NCBI GenBank assembly: GCA_031763025.1
Contig: JASSKH010000006.1
Coordinates: 12,893,979-12,957,978, forward strand
DNA length: 64,000 nucleotides
Origin: Macrocystis pyrifera
Lineage: Eukaryota; Sar; Phaeophyceae; Laminariales; Laminariaceae
Direction of reading: 5' to 3'
The position numbers and the translations under genes are program-made. Numbering within the stretch: the first letter of the stretch is position 1; each line of letters starts with the position of its first letter. Below the pieces are notes generated by a model. The model made no database searches, was not told where the DNA came from, and saw only the letters and a list, made by a program, of their open reading frames with translations. Shown one piece after another: positions 45,053 through 56,545 of the stretch.

Positions 45053-45372
45053 GGGAAGTATCCACCTGCCTTCACAAAAAAAAATGAGGTTTTGGTCGTT
45101 ACGAGTTAGAGTTTTGTCGGTAGAATGAATTTTGTTCGCACGCATTTTTTCTTGAATATTACACCAACAAGAGAACAACGCAGAAAGTGCGTTGAGTGGC
45201 GAGCTGCTTGAGGTATCCACCTGCCTTCACACAAAAAAAAAAAATGAGTTTTTGGTCGTCATGAGTTAGAGTTTTGTCGGTAGAATGAATTATGTTCGCA
45301 CGCATTTTCTCTTGAATATTACACCAACAAGAGAACAACGCGGAAAAAGCCGACGAGCGTCGGGGGTGTTGA
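45053..45372. repeat. ~160-bp direct tandem duplication
   Basis: Two adjacent copies share GTATCCACCTGCCTTCACA, GAGTTAGAGTTTTGTCGGTA, GAATATTACACCAACAAGAG and AACAACGC. Units start near 45057 and 45213 and differ at only a few places, including a variable A-run, so the duplication is fairly recent. Confidence 0.8.
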
Positions 45373-46959
45373 ACCCAAAGTATAACACAAAAGAGCAAGA
45401 ACTGGGCGTAGGTCGGAGGCAAGAAGAGAGCTACCTTCCGGCCCAGAATCGAACTATGCGCTGGACGGAATATCATGTTGAACGATTCATCAAACTTCAC
45501 CATCGTTTACATTTCTACTGGGGGGTACTACTACTGTACAAATGATCCGACTAATACCCCCCGCACATTTTCGTCCGCTACTCCAGATGTGTCTGTCTCT
45601 TCAGTCAACGGAGGAAACACAATTCACGCTCAGCCAAAACCGACAGATAGATAGATGGCCGCCACTCGATATCAATACAGACAGGGTGCGTCTAATCGCC
45701 AAAGACGACCCACTTCCACTGGACGTTCAGCTGAAAAATTCCGGCACTCGCGAAAACAGACGAAAGGAGTAAACCAGAAACAACCACCAGGTCTACTGCA
45801 ACAAAACATGCGCCTCGAAAACCCTAAGGTAATTCGATGAACCCTCGGTCGCCCCAACTGACGTTTTTGGCAGCCACTAGCTCCATTCAGAACACGTCCT
45901 CATGACCAGCCATCCCTAACATGCAATAAACGCACAACAAAAATAAGAACGCTTGTAAGCATATGCACAATTAGGTATTGCAACACAAACTTATAAGTCG
46001 CTCCTGGACAACACCAAAAAAACATTCAACAAACGCACGCCTCCACCTGCGCAGCGCCTCGCCCCGCGAAATCTTAACGTTTCCCCCGTTCTGTTTTGAT
46101 GTGGAAATATATATCGTACAAACAACCATATAACAAAGTGCTGCGGCATAGTGAAACTTGTTGTGCCTATCCCCCTACCCTCTTTCGACCCCCCCCCTCG
46201 AAAACGCATAAGAAGTGAGGGAAAGAGTAGTCAATCTTCGCGGAATACAAAGCCTAAAGGCGCAAGACGAGTAGACCCTGGGGCGTTTCGCTCTATACGT
46301 AGTTTGCACCATACGAAGTAAATATTTCAAGCGCTAAAGCTAGTAAGTGTTTCGTAACCACCACGAGTTCGCTCCCAGCGTCCTATGGAAGGTGCACTTC
46401 AACGACGCCAAGAAATATACGATACTTGCCGTTTGCTACATACGAAAAGATCAAGGTCCTCTGTTCTTCGATAGTCTCTTCCCTCCTAGCGGACTTAACC
46501 TTGAGCAAAACATCAAGATCGTTTCAAGTTGGAATGCGAGCAACGCTGATATCGGCTGCTAGGGAACCATATCGATCGAAACGCAGCTCACCCCTGAATG
46601 GAGTAAAGTTTCCACAATGGCAACTACCCACGGAGGAAACATCCCAAACGCCCGGCAGGGTACTGAAACCGGCGGTGACACAATATTGCCATTCATCCAC
46701 CCGGCTGACACAACAAAAAAGAGATATCAACGAGCACCTCTCACGTCCATCAACGTCGTCTACATAAACGCAATTCACTCCGTGCCCAACGTCGTCCCCT
46801 CCTCCACAAAGCGAGATTCTCGAACCATGGTGCTCGTCTAGCAATTTAGGCTTGATCAACATCCCAGGCCTGATATACAAACATGCGCGTGACCGCGCGG
46901 TAAGTCGAATCTATGCGCGGCAGGGCGCCCTCCTTCAATCACGGGACAGGCCTTGTTCC
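45373..46959. other. No supported gene
   Basis: Several frames of 70-118 codons overlap on opposite strands (46.4-46.9 kb). None has a recognisable domain. A short GATA-type run lies at 45646-45657. Some of this may be host coding sequence, but evidence is lacking. Confidence 0.3.
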
Positions 46960-47147
46960 TACCCGTGACCCGATGCTGAACCCCAAGGACTCTCACCCTC
47001 CTCCTGTAGCACCGATTTTTTTGCAAAGGTCTGACACTCCTTCCATGCCTTGACTCGGCGGTTTTGTACCCCCTCACACAATTTAGTTTTCCCCCGCGTT
47101 TGACGTCGGCCACCAATGTGTAATCCATCGTTCGAGCCGTCAACATT
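46960..47147 (-). CDS. Possible host exon
   Basis: Starts after a plausible acceptor (GTACTTGCAG|AATG) and reads NVDGSNDGLHIGGRRQTRGK, later AWKECQTFAKKSVLQEEGES, to a stop shortly after GSASGHG. The second overlapping frame is also open, which weakens the case. Unknown function. Confidence 0.2.
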
Positions 47148-47213
47148 CTGCAAGTACATTCAGGACATCTGCTTGCAACATCTGTTCTTCAAGTCACAGC
47201 TCGCACACACCAC

Positions 47214-47242
47214 TCCGAACCGAACCGAACCGAACCGAACCG
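47214..47242. repeat. CCGAA pentanucleotide microsatellite
   Basis: About six copies of CCGAA (ACCGAACCGAACCGAACCGA). Simple repeat with no further meaning seen. Confidence 0.85.
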
Positions 47243-47493
47243 CGGGATACAATATATCAACAGCTCGTCGGCTCGTATGAAGTGCCAAAACCGTCTATCG
47301 TTTACTGCTGTCACCACGCAGGTCGTGTATTCCTCGACTGCGGGGAGGAACGGGGAATACCGAATTTGTGGGCCCGGGACAAAGACCAGCACATTTTAGT
47401 CGAGTGTCCAGAATAACAAAAAAAACATTCTAGCCGAGTACCCAGCCGAACTAAACAATATCCTAGCCGAGTACCCAGACGATTGAACAAATA
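47243..47493. other. Spacer with short ~30-bp tandem units
   Basis: From about 47398 to 47485, three diverged units share CTAGCCGAGTACCCAG. A minus frame around 47255-47335 (VEEYTTCVVTAVNDRRFWHF) follows a pyrimidine tract and CCGCAG and could be a small exon, but its phase does not match the upstream exon. Confidence 0.3.
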
Positions 47494-47580
47494 TTAAATA
47501 TCTGAGACATGCTCGGTCTTCAAGATGGGGGTGTCCCTCCGCCCGCCGAGACCATTCGAGCCCAGGTGCGGGCTGAATAC

Positions 47581-48402
47581 CTGGCGGCCGCTGTTGCCGA
47601 TTTTGAATAAGTTGTGGGTTGGCGTAGTCGCGGGTCCGGATGCAGCAGAAGCCATTGCTGAAGCGGCCGCTGCCGTTAAATTTGCCGCCGACCGGGACTT
47701 GTGTTGCTGCCGAGGAAGCACGGGAGAGGGGGGAAGCCGCGGTGGCGCCCCTAGTGGCTGCGACGCAGACCCTTCCGCCCCCCCGTGAACGCGTCGGTCG
47801 CTGGTGCTGTCCCTCCCGCCGACCATCGCTCCGCCGGAAGTCGCCGACTGGGGAGAGGTGGAGGTGGACGGCACCCTCCTGGAGGGGTACGCTGAAGAGC
47901 CGTCGCCTCTGGCGCCGTGCGCGCCACCACCGTCGTGGAAACCCTGAAGAGGGTAAGCGCGCCCCGCAGAATCGTGTTTCCTTCCCCCGAGGGGTGCAAT
48001 GCCTCGGGGAGACTGAAACGTGCGCGCAGGAGCGGCGGCGGCAGCGGTGGCGGCGGCCGCTGCAGTCGTCGAGGTGGTCGATTGAGAGGATGATGAGGAC
48101 GCTCCGCCGCTCCCGCTGTCGCTGCTGCTGCTCTCATGGTGATACGGCTTGGTCATGGCGACGGGAACGTGCGAGTCGGGAGCAACACGTGCGCTCGCGC
48201 TACTGTTGTTGTTGTGGTTGTTACTGGTGCAACCATTTTTTGTGGATGCTGCTGTCTTGTGGCCGATCGGGGACGCCTTTGCCGCCGACAATGCCGCGAG
48301 GTCCTTGGAGGCGGAGCCGGAGCCGAGACGAAGCTGCAACGATGAGTTGTTGTCGCTGTGGTGGACCTTTGTGCCTCCGAATGCCTCCCCCAGGTTAGTC
48401 AC
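47581..48402 (-). CDS. Host exon, Ser/Ala/Gly-rich protein
   Basis: 274 codons in phase 0 from the acceptor CTCAAACAG|GTGACT to the donor CGCCAG|GTATTC. No AG occurs between the GTTTTTTTCCC tract and this acceptor (about 55 nt), which supports it. The protein begins VTNLGEAFGGTKVHHSDNNS and continues as a low-complexity, probably disordered segment with Ser, Ala and Thr runs and Arg-rich patches. The open frame extends both ways (48534-47494), so a longer exon is possible. Joined to 49068-49242 it reads LRGLPE|VTNLGEAF. Function is unknown; it could be a signalling or scaffold protein, but nothing shows that. Confidence 0.5.
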
Positions 48403-48664
48403 CTGTTTGAGTAGTGTTTGTCCGCAGAAAATGTTGTCGGTGGTCCGAACGGTTTGGGAAAAAAACGATATCAGCCTGAGGGGATGCGTAGCGATAGTCA
48501 TGGTGGCCGACTTCCGCCGGGGGTTACACGTCAAAAGGTGGGCGTATCGAGGTGCTCAAAACTGCGGTTACCGAAATCGGAAGCGGTTATTCGGCTGCCT
48601 CTACGTAGATACTCCAGCAGCAGCACTTACAGCACTTCCCACCTCGGGACAGATCGTCGGTTCC

Positions 48665-48870
48665 CACTTCACGATCTAGATATTTGAGGGCAGATAGATT
48701 CTCGATATGCATGATCTAGCTCATGATGCCGGGTGGGGGGCCTGTAATCTGCATGATCTAGGACAGGTTTCCTTGGTTGGATCTGTACTATGCAGATCCT
48801 GCACAGAACGACGGGCTAGGGTCCAGATGATCTATCTGTAGATGATATGCTCGACGAGCGCAACACTTAC
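48665..48870. repeat. GATC-rich repeat D2, copy 2
   Basis: Collinear with 59985-60240: TCTGCATGATCTAGGACAGG, TGGATCTGTACTATGCAGAT, CCTGCACAG and GATGATCTATCTGTAGATGA occur in the same order. It lies in the intron between host exons 49068-49242 and 47581-48402. Confidence 0.65.
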
Positions 48871-49067
48871 AACGCAGCCGTGGGATACTGCCGGGCGCGC
48901 TCAACCAGCATCAGGCGGATCGACGAGACACGAATTTTTCCGGCAGGCCTAACGAAACACCATCCCTTCGCGCTTTTATCGGATATGCCACGAGGTGCTC
49001 TTCAGTCCTGTGGGCATTCATAGTGCTCTGGCCCGTGCTTACATGTAGCAAGACTTATATCGCCTAC

Positions 49068-49242
49068 CTCGGGAAGACCACGGAGGTTGTGCCTCAATCG
49101 AGGGCTGTTGGGTAGGTTTCCTAGGCTGGCGGCGTCAAGCATGGCGGAGTAGTCGCCGGCGTGAAGACCGATGCCGACCGGCGAAGGAAGCTCCTTCCAG
49201 AGCGCCTGAGCCAGATATAGGAAAATGCGGACAACAGGCAAG
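49068..49242 (-). CDS. Host exon (unknown protein)
   Basis: 175 nt between the acceptor CTGACTCCTCAG|C and the donor CCCGAG|GTAGGC. It reads LPVVRIFLYLAQALWKELPS, PVGIGLHAGDYSAMLDAASL, GNLPNSPRLRHNLRGLPE. Upstream CTGAC followed by a pyrimidine run fits a branch point close to the acceptor. It enters after two codon bases and ends in phase 0, compatible with the exons at 52880-53249 (before) and 47581-48402 (after). No named domain is recognised; the segment looks helical and globular. Confidence 0.5.
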
Positions 49243-51889
49243 CTGAGGAGTCAGAAATGACCCATTTAGGACGAATATGATTTCACCCAGGAGAAATTCC
49301 GAGGCGTTGACGCTTCCATATGTGTGCATTTTCTTTTTGGAGGTGCTTGGGTGATTAGAGAAATGGAGTTGACACTATGTGTGATAGCGGTAGAACTTCT
49401 TGGCCGGATTATTTAGTTTTAACGGGGCTCTTCGTTTGAAGAACTACCTATAGATTGTATCGTCGGAATCTCATCCGTGCTTTACGGACATTGCTCATGC
49501 CGCAAAAATCTTGAAGGTTCAAAACGACGTCATCATCATGATCACCACCACTACTACCGATTAGCATTGGTTAACAAGGATTATTTTTATCTCGATTATA
49601 GGTTGTGGGACTGATTGCTCATATAGGGCAAAGCGTGCAATATTAACGTTTTCCAGAGTAATTTATTAGAGCTCCTTAAATGAAGCGCCTCACAACGTGT
49701 AGGGAGACCCTTGCGCAAGCATACGTTCGAAAACAGCGTGAGCGCCGTTCCCAAAAAGTCGGTCTTACGCGCGGGCAAACAGCAATGAGGGCGTCACAAG
49801 TGCCGTTTTGTGATAAACCCACAGGAAGCACGCGCACCTAAGCGGAGGGTACACACATTTTCTGTCTCAGAAACGGTGAAAGACACGTACGAGGTGTAGG
49901 CAATGTCGACCGCGAGAAACGCGCTGATTCGCAAGGGAATTGTATACATCAGGCCTCCGTTACTCAGGCGCTAGGCACGAACGGTCATGGTTCTAAAAAG
50001 AGTGGCGTTTTTCGTGACAACTGAAAAAAATCAGAGCACAAGACCCTCCTATACTATAACATATATGACGTGTGCTAAGGTAGTGGTAGTCAAAGCAAAG
50101 TCTGACACAACTCTCCAGGATGATGGGGTTCCTCAACAGAATAATTACTCGAAGTTGGAAATTAATTTATTTCATAAGTTTCAGTTGTAAGACCTATGCC
50201 AATGGAAACACAAAGTTCCCATAAAAAGCTTAAATTCCAAACATACCCGTCATAATTTTTCAGGATCGGCTTGCTATGAGCATCATTAATAAAACGGAAA
50301 GATCCAAACTTTTGGAAAAACCCGAAAACAAGCAGTTCTGGGGTCGATGTTGGGCCAAGAGCGGCTTCAGAAAAACTCAGGCGAATGTTTGGTTCGAAGC
50401 GGTGAGATTCCGAGTCCTCGACAGACATCGATCGACAAAACCAACGACCACGTCATGAATTCCCAACGGAGTGCGCTCTTTGGGGGCTCCGACCCACCCT
50501 AGGGTAACCGTGTTGACACAATGGCCAGTGACGTGTAGCGGACGCTGCCCAGGCATATCATAAAAAAAAAAAGAATTGGCCGCTGGTGTGCACAAAACAG
50601 AAGACAAAATTTCTCGATCCGTCTCGAATGGCACAAAATAGGCTTCTTTTCGATTTGGGAGGATACCGCAGAACGCCGCCGGCAGGCTCTCGCCCCCTAG
50701 ACCATGGATCCACCTGATATCTTCGAAGCCGTCATCTATACTCCTTGGCCTTGCCCGACACCAAGCGGGCTGGCCGTGGGCTGAGTCTATGTCGAGATCG
50801 AGCGTCTATCGTCTCACGAGCTGATTTTTATCAGCGTATTGACAATTTGCAACGAGAAAAAAAATTGCGCCGCCTGCAGCCGCTAGAAAAAAAGGAAGAA
50901 AAAATCAAACATGTTTTCCCTTTTTCTCCACAGCGACGATACGAGGATATTTTCGGCTGTTCTTTGAAAGAAACATGTTCGAACGAAAACTTTTTGACTT
51001 CGCGTTTCCATTGGCACAGGTCCAAAGACTAATAATTTTTAGGCGCCGCATCGCAGTTTTTTTTTAGAGTATAGTGGCATGTGTCAATCGGGGGGCGGGT
51101 TTTCGAAGGAATGCAAGGTCGCATCCTAAGACAAAAAAAATCGGGTCAGTATTTTGTCCCCGCCCTACTGCGCATACCGTAGAACCGTCTCTACGCAGTA
51201 AAAATAAACTACAGTCGCAATAGAACCGCGCAACCAATCAATTGCAGTGCAACCGATCAATTGCACAGGAGGTACCCTACCACCTTTCCACCGTCTTCTT
51301 GTTGAAGGGTATCATCGGCTAGAATGTATGTTGTTGATCCCACTTTGGCTTTAAAATACACTAATTCGAACACCGCCTGCGATAAGGCGATGTTAATCGT
51401 CCATTTTCCCCAAATCGGTTTGGGGGGGGGTGTAGAGCCCCTGTACCATGACCAAATGAGAGACTCGGAAAAAATAGGTGCTACGCCTATTGTGGCACGC
51501 GTCTTATGCCGTCAGGTTTTACCAGATGAACAGAGAGACCGGTAGTCTTAGTTCTGAGCTGATGGTACGGCCTAAACAACACCTGAACATGTCTCCGAGA
51601 GCCTCGGCGTACCGCACTAAGCCCAACGGCGCTCACAATCCGTCAAGCGTAAGAAAGCGGATTTCTTCTCTGACCCCGTCCTGGGCTATGTCGAGCTCTC
51701 TTGGAAAGCAAGGGAGACAATGGCGGCGTAAAAAGTTCACCACAACTAATCCTCGCACTGAGATCACAGCGTCCGAAGCATCATGCCAGGTAGAGGACAA
51801 CATAGCATGCGCAGACGCCCGCCCCTCCTGGGACTACAGATGTATCGGTGTGATTTTTTAGCGCGACCGAAAACACCGGTGGTATCAGT
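49243..51889. other. Intronic or intergenic, no supported gene
   Basis: Contains only frames without motifs. A plus frame at 50745-51032 is rich in Lys/Glu (DNLQREKKLRRLQPLEKKEE) and might be a coiled-coil exon, but no splice bounds or homology support it. The minus frame at 50162-50428 is also unassigned. Confidence 0.3.
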
Positions 51890-51997
51890 TATTACGGGGG
51901 CCCATAGTCAATAGGATCTATGGTGTGAATAAAAACCTATATATTTACCTTTTTTACCAACAATATTTGGTCCTATTTACTATGGTCCCCCGTAATA
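51890..51997. mobile_element. MITE-T copy
   Basis: TATTACGGGGGCCCATAGTC ... TACTATGGTCCCCCGTAATA with the AT-rich centre. Isolated from the other copies and located between host exons. Confidence 0.85.
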
Positions 51998-52879
51998 GGA
52001 AAGAAACGTAGCATCAGGAGATGGGCGTGAGTCGCAAACCAACAACGGAAGGAGTATCACCTCTCCCGTCCTCCCCGGTAAAAAATGCCACAAAATGTCA
52101 ATATAGGAAGCTGCTCGTCGAAAAATATAGTATAGGAATGGGTTATGCAGTAGGGTGACGATTCGAGAGAAGAACTTGACAGCTCTTTTCGAACTGAGCA
52201 CTGTGAAACGCCTCCTTACCTCACGCCTTTGGGCAGCCAAGCCCTGGAGAACGGATGACCCACGGTGTGCTTCCATCATAGGGGGCGTGAACCATCTGGG
52301 GTGGCAAGAGGAACCGCGCAAGCGTGTTCCGCGGGGGAAGGGGAGGGGCGTCACGTTCACAGTCCTCATATGATATGTGTGTTCTGCACATTAGACGAAC
52401 GCTGCGGTTCGAGATAGTACCGAGTTTTTGTGAGGGCTCCTCAGTTGTGGAGCTGTCCAGACGTATCCCACCCAACAATCTAGCTTTGAGGAAACATCAA
52501 GCAAGGCCCGATACACACTCTCATGGGCTAGGATATTACAACAAAAGTATCATTTTAGAACCCAACACCGGAGCAAACGATTCAATGATCGGTTAGCTCC
52601 TCGGTCGCAGTGGTTGACGCAATGGTTGATGTTATGGTTGAGGTACGCCTAATTGCAACCCCTAATTGCAATACCCAATTACAACACCTGATTGCAACCC
52701 CTACTTGAAACCCCTGTGGTAGCCCAGCTAGTCGCGGTAGGGCAGCATAGGTTACTCAACGAACAAAAAAGTTAAACCAACCGGTGGTGGCCAACCCCAG
52801 CAAAGGAAGAGCGCCGTTGAGACAGGGGTGTCTACCTTACACGCAAACGCTTTATTTTTGCACACGTATTGCACTGCAC
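51998..52879. other. Spacer with a short AATTGCAACCCCT repeat
   Basis: At 52645-52715 about five diverged ~14-bp units of AATTGCAACCCCT occur. The rest has no recognised feature; it would lie in the intron between the exons at 53.2 and 49.2 kb. Confidence 0.4.
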
Positions 52880-53249
52880 CTGGCGGCGTGGCAGTTTTCT
52901 CCTCCGAGGCCGATCGCGGAAGGCGCGGCCGCCGCTGCCGCCGCAGCCGCAGAGGCAGCAGCAGCGGCGGCAGTGGCAGCAGCAGCTTTGGCGGTGGATG
53001 CAGTGACCGCTACAACTCGCCGCTTGTGGTGAGGGAAAGGCAGGGAGTGCAGGGCTTCGAGAGCGCAGTGCTTGACATCAACCGTAAGGGGGCGCTTCTT
53101 TCCGTTGGCGCCGGGGAATCCGGTGGTCTCCTGTAGGGAGGTTCCGTCCGGGGTTTCCATGTCAATTTTTTCGTTCGGGTTGCGGGGCACGGGGTCGATC
53201 AGGGAAGGCACTTCAGTACACGGCAGGGTGAACACGAAGCGAGAGGTTC
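52880..53249 (-). CDS. Host exon with polyalanine tract (unknown protein)
   Basis: 370 nt. The acceptor is strong: a TTCTAAC branch-point-like motif, then CTTTATCTTTTCATCCAAAG|G. The frame reads TSRFVFTLPCTEVPSLIDPV, PRNPNEKIDMETPDGTSLQE and KRPLTVDVKHCALEALHSLP, then a basic KRR, a polyalanine stretch (GCN codons) and a donor CCAG|GTGCAG at 52879. It enters in phase 1 and leaves in phase 2, which joins correctly to the exon at 49242 (forming a Ser codon). Not recognised as a known family. Confidence 0.55.
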
Positions 53250-53319
53250 CTTTGGATGAAAAGATAAAGTTAGAACCATCAAAACATGTATTATTGTTCA
53301 CGTATGGCTTCGAGGGGCG

Positions 53320-53550
53320 CGGCTGCTGTGACGGCCACGAACAAATGTCAGCGACGGGATTTTACGTTGCTCTGTGATGTTCAGATAGATGGCCACGAAC
53401 AGATGTCAACAACGGAGCGTGGATCTGCTAGTTAGAGTTTTTATCGATGACCACGAACAGCATCTCCGCAACGGAGCTGATGTTCGAACAGACTACCATT
53501 AACACGTCAGCGACGGAACGTGACTCTACTCTTTGATGACGTGATATCGA
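53320..53550. repeat. ~62-bp degenerate minisatellite
   Basis: About four units, each starting with GGCCACGAACA or variant and GTCAGCGACGG: CCACGAACAAATGTCAGCGA, CCACGAACAGATGTCAACAA, CCACGAACAGCATCTCCGCA, ACCATTAACACGTCAGCGAC. Lies just upstream of a host exon on the minus strand, so probably intronic. Confidence 0.6.
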
Positions 53551-53802
53551 GCGGTTTGTTGCGCTGACAATATATCGGGCGGTGGGTTCCTGTGCTGTTG
53601 TTGTTGTCTTCACATTAAATCGTCATTTCTACCCAGCTTCATCAGTACACCCAGTGTACGTCCTGATTCCTTATCCTAGAGAGATACTGATTCCATGGTC
53701 ACAGACTGTGAGACAGAGGAGGACCAAAAAATAAAAAGCAAAAAAATCGCAAATTCAAGTGTCAAGCAAGTGGAATGCCAGCGTAGCAATATATTTGCGT
53801 GT

Positions 53803-53897
53803 CTCCTTCTAGGACCGCAGAGTCGTTTTGGGGACAAACTACTCATATCTTAAGCGGCTCGTGCCCAAAAGAGGACTGCAGTTTTAAAATAGTCAAG
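53803..53897. mobile_element. Diverged MITE-P copy
   Basis: CCTTCTAGGACCGCAG, then TTTTGGGGACAAACTACTC and, 55 bp on, GCCCAAAAGAGGACTGCAG. The layout matches MITE-P but both termini are worn. Confidence 0.5.
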
Positions 53898-54520
53898 ACC
53901 AGGACATGTAGAGAGGAAATACCTAAAATTCACCCAGAACCGAAAAATTGCGGGCGCTTCAGTCCCCGCACTAGGCGCCAGCCCTCGCGGCGGCACAACG
54001 GACGTGAGGTGGAGTAGACCCCAGTAAAACACTAGGCAATTGGAGCTCGTGCGCCGCTGAGATTCATGAAGAAGACAGAGGCTTTAAAAGTACGCTTGCA
54101 CGTTTGCCTTGCCAGCGAACGCACCAAGTACGCCGAAACCCCGCTTTTCTGCCTCGAAAAATGCGTAACACTGTGTTCGGAAACGTAAGGACCGTTTATT
54201 TTTAGTTACGTATGTTGGTGTGTATCAAAGAGGCCTCACCATTTCCGACAGCGTGGCACGTGCCTGTACGGCAACCTAGACGCACAGCACGCCACGCACA
54301 GCAGCAGTTGATTATACGTGTAGCGTGCGGCAATACAGAGGGTGCGGCTTGTTTCCTCCAACACTCTCGTAGCCCGGAAAAAAACAAAACAAAACAAAAC
54401 AAAAACAGAAAGGCCCGAAGAAATAACGCGTGTATTAATAGCGTCTCGTTGGCATTGCGGTGACCACCGATGTACGCCGGGACAAGCAACAAGGCGCCAT
54501 CACTATCCACAGAGTAGACG

Positions 54521-54614
54521 AACCCTTTTATTACCACAATCCCGTCTTGGGGAGAAACTACTTAGAATTTGACTGGTTGGTCTCCAAAACGGGACTGCAG
54601 TCCTGCAAAGGGCT
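54521..54614. mobile_element. MITE-P copy
   Basis: AACCCTTTTATTACCACAAT with CCCGTCTTGGGGAGAAACTA at the left; GGGACTGCAGTCCTGCAAAG at the right. The centre TTAGAATTTGACTGG is the same as in the 22.7-kb copy. Confidence 0.75.
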
Positions 54615-54709
54615 AACTGCTTTAGAGTTACAGCCCCTTTGGTTGGGGGAGGGATAGACTACTTGGAGTTAGTGTGGAGTCTTATTTGCTAACAAGTAAA
54701 AGGGTTTTG

Positions 54710-54801
54710 ACCCTTCTAGGAATGCAGTCCCGTGCCGGGGACAAACCACTCACACTATAAGTGGTATGTTCTAAAAACGGGACTGTAGTACTGTAAGGGT
54801 T
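54710..54801. mobile_element. MITE-P copy
   Basis: CCCTTCTAGGAATGCAGTCC with CGTGCCGGGGACAAACCACT at the left; ACGGGACTGTAGTACTGTAA at the right with GGGTT. Lies 95 bp from the previous copy in a small cluster. Confidence 0.7.
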
Positions 54802-54891
54802 GACAGTAGGTTTTGCCCGCGGCTATGTACTCCTCCGCAAAGACTGCCCTCGCTACAGTAGCAGTAGAGTAGTAGTAGTAAAAGCTCGCAC

Positions 54892-55001
54892 CTCGCTTTC
54901 GGTAGTGATCGCGCCCTTGCCCTCCTCCGCGAGTGTTGGGGGCGGTGGTAGATACGTCGGGTCTGACAGAACGGATAACGGGAACGATGGAGAAACGCCG
55001 C

Positions 55002-55074
<73 letters not shown>

Positions 55075-55278
55075 GTCGCTAATCTTGTTATCGACGCCAA
55101 GCTGTAAGTCGTCGATGCTACTACCGCTGCCGCCGCCGCCGTCGCCGGGGTCGCCGCCGATACAACCACCGACACTGTCGTGGCTAACTACGGTGTCGAC
55201 GGGTGCCCTTTCGCTTTTCGCGACAAGCCTAGGTCTCACAAAAGCTGGACGACGCCTCGCTGCGCCGACACGTTGAAC
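54892..55278 (-). CDS. Probable host exon with Ser and Gly runs
   Basis: 129 codons in phase 0 between CTTTCCAG|GTTCAACG and GCGAG|GTGCGAG. It reads VQRVGAARRRPAFVRPRLVA, VSHDSVGGCIGGDPGDGGGG, then GSSIDDLQLGVDNKISDG, followed by about ten Ser and about twelve Gly, then LSDPTYLPPPPTLAEEGKG. The Ser/Gly runs come from a GCT/GCC triplet expansion at 55010-55075, seen as Leu/Pro on the other strand. Parts outside the runs look like real protein. Unknown function; phases do not join directly to the exons on either side, so further exons would be missing. Confidence 0.4.
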
Positions 55279-56429
55279 CTGGAAAGTTCATGTCCGGGAA
55301 TAAACGCGTGCTCGTGAGAAACTCGTGGAGTTTTACATACAGGAGTAGGGGGCGGGGGGTTGTTGGTGTGTTCCTTGGTGTGTCACAGTGGCATTTCGTT
55401 GTCGCCGGTTCATGGCGCCTTAGGAGTGTCGCCGCGGTCGAAGCGGTACCGAAGAGGCAGTTATGCCTGCTTATCGATCAGCGCATTGAGTACACCCAGA
55501 TGGCGACACTGACAGTCTTACTGTTGTTGCTGTTCTCGCATTAACTCGTCGCCATAAATATACTCCGTGGTCACAGGACGGGTTCCAATAACTCTGGAGT
55601 GGAAGAACACCTCAGGGAAAAAACATTAAATAGGTATGTACTGTGCACCAACATAATCTAGCCGAAGCACATCGTGCACCTCAAACAAGAAAAACAAAAG
55701 CGAAAATCAGCGTATCGTACGTACGCGCCTGTATTCGGGCATGGGTCACAGCCCCGTTGGGGCTCGAGAGGGGAAAGGTGTCCAAGGACAATGGCGTTAA
55801 CAGCACCGGCCAAACCAAGCAACCTTAGCTCTTGGGGTACATAGGGGATGTACCCGGCGCGCAACACAAGGAGGTGTACGAGACGCATGCTACCGCATAG
55901 TGGGGGTAGACCAGCAATTTTCCATGGGCTCCTTGTTCCTCACTTGAAAGAGCTCTCTGCGTATCACCCGGAAGCAGCTTTACGAAAAAAAAGCGTACGC
56001 TAATGCCTTTTTGGTGCACTGTTGAAGATAGCGACCGAAACAATGACGTATTTGCAAGCAGCGGACGCGCCTGGTAACACCGATAGGATCATGTTGCGAC
56101 AGTGCCGTACGATTCCTTTCAACCATTGCAACTCGAACCCCACAGTTTGCATCATCCCCCAACCGCACAGTGGCCGTTACTGCAATCGTCGTTTTTTTTT
56201 TTTCGTCAACTTTTCCCTCTGAGGTCCCGAAGGGCTTAACCCCACGAGCAACCCCAGGGGCCTACAGCAGGCTCATATCGAAATACTGGTATCTGGTATG
56301 TCGTAAAAAAAAAAACAATACGATATTGAGAAGGCCCTCAGTTAAGAAGTTCCATACGTAAGAAACGGGGTGGCCAAAAAAAGACACCCCTGCCGTGGCA
56401 ACATGCTCAAACGCACTGCTGTTGCAGTC
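55279..56429. other. No supported gene
   Basis: A plus frame at 55290-55544 overlaps the 5' side of the minus exon and has no motif. A poly-T run (56191-56202) and an A-run (56306-56315) are the only simple features. Confidence 0.3.
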
Positions 56430-56545
56430 TCTTCCCTAGTATTTAGTCATCTAAACCGACGAGGGACCCAAAGCCACACCAGGCACAAGGCATCCCTCTA
56501 TTTTTACAAGGAATACTTTCGTTCTGACTACTGCGGTCTACCGCG
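56430..56545. mobile_element. Possible MITE-T2 (diverged ~120-bp relative)
   Basis: GACGAGGGACCCAAAGCCAC and TCTGACTACTGCGGT align with parts of 59757-59880 and 63590-63715 (GAGGGACCCAGAAGGCA, TCTGACTACTGTAAC). A small old family that may be related to MITE-T. Termini are not clear in this copy. Confidence 0.35.

Noticed and set aside
47640-48679. Plus-strand frames of 252 and 176 codons
   Set aside because: Mirror images of the Ser/Ala-rich minus exon; the minus reading has consistent splice sites.
54800-55276. Plus-strand frame with Leu and Pro runs
   Set aside because: It is the antisense of the triplet expansion coding Ser/Gly on the minus strand; the minus frame has an acceptor and a donor.
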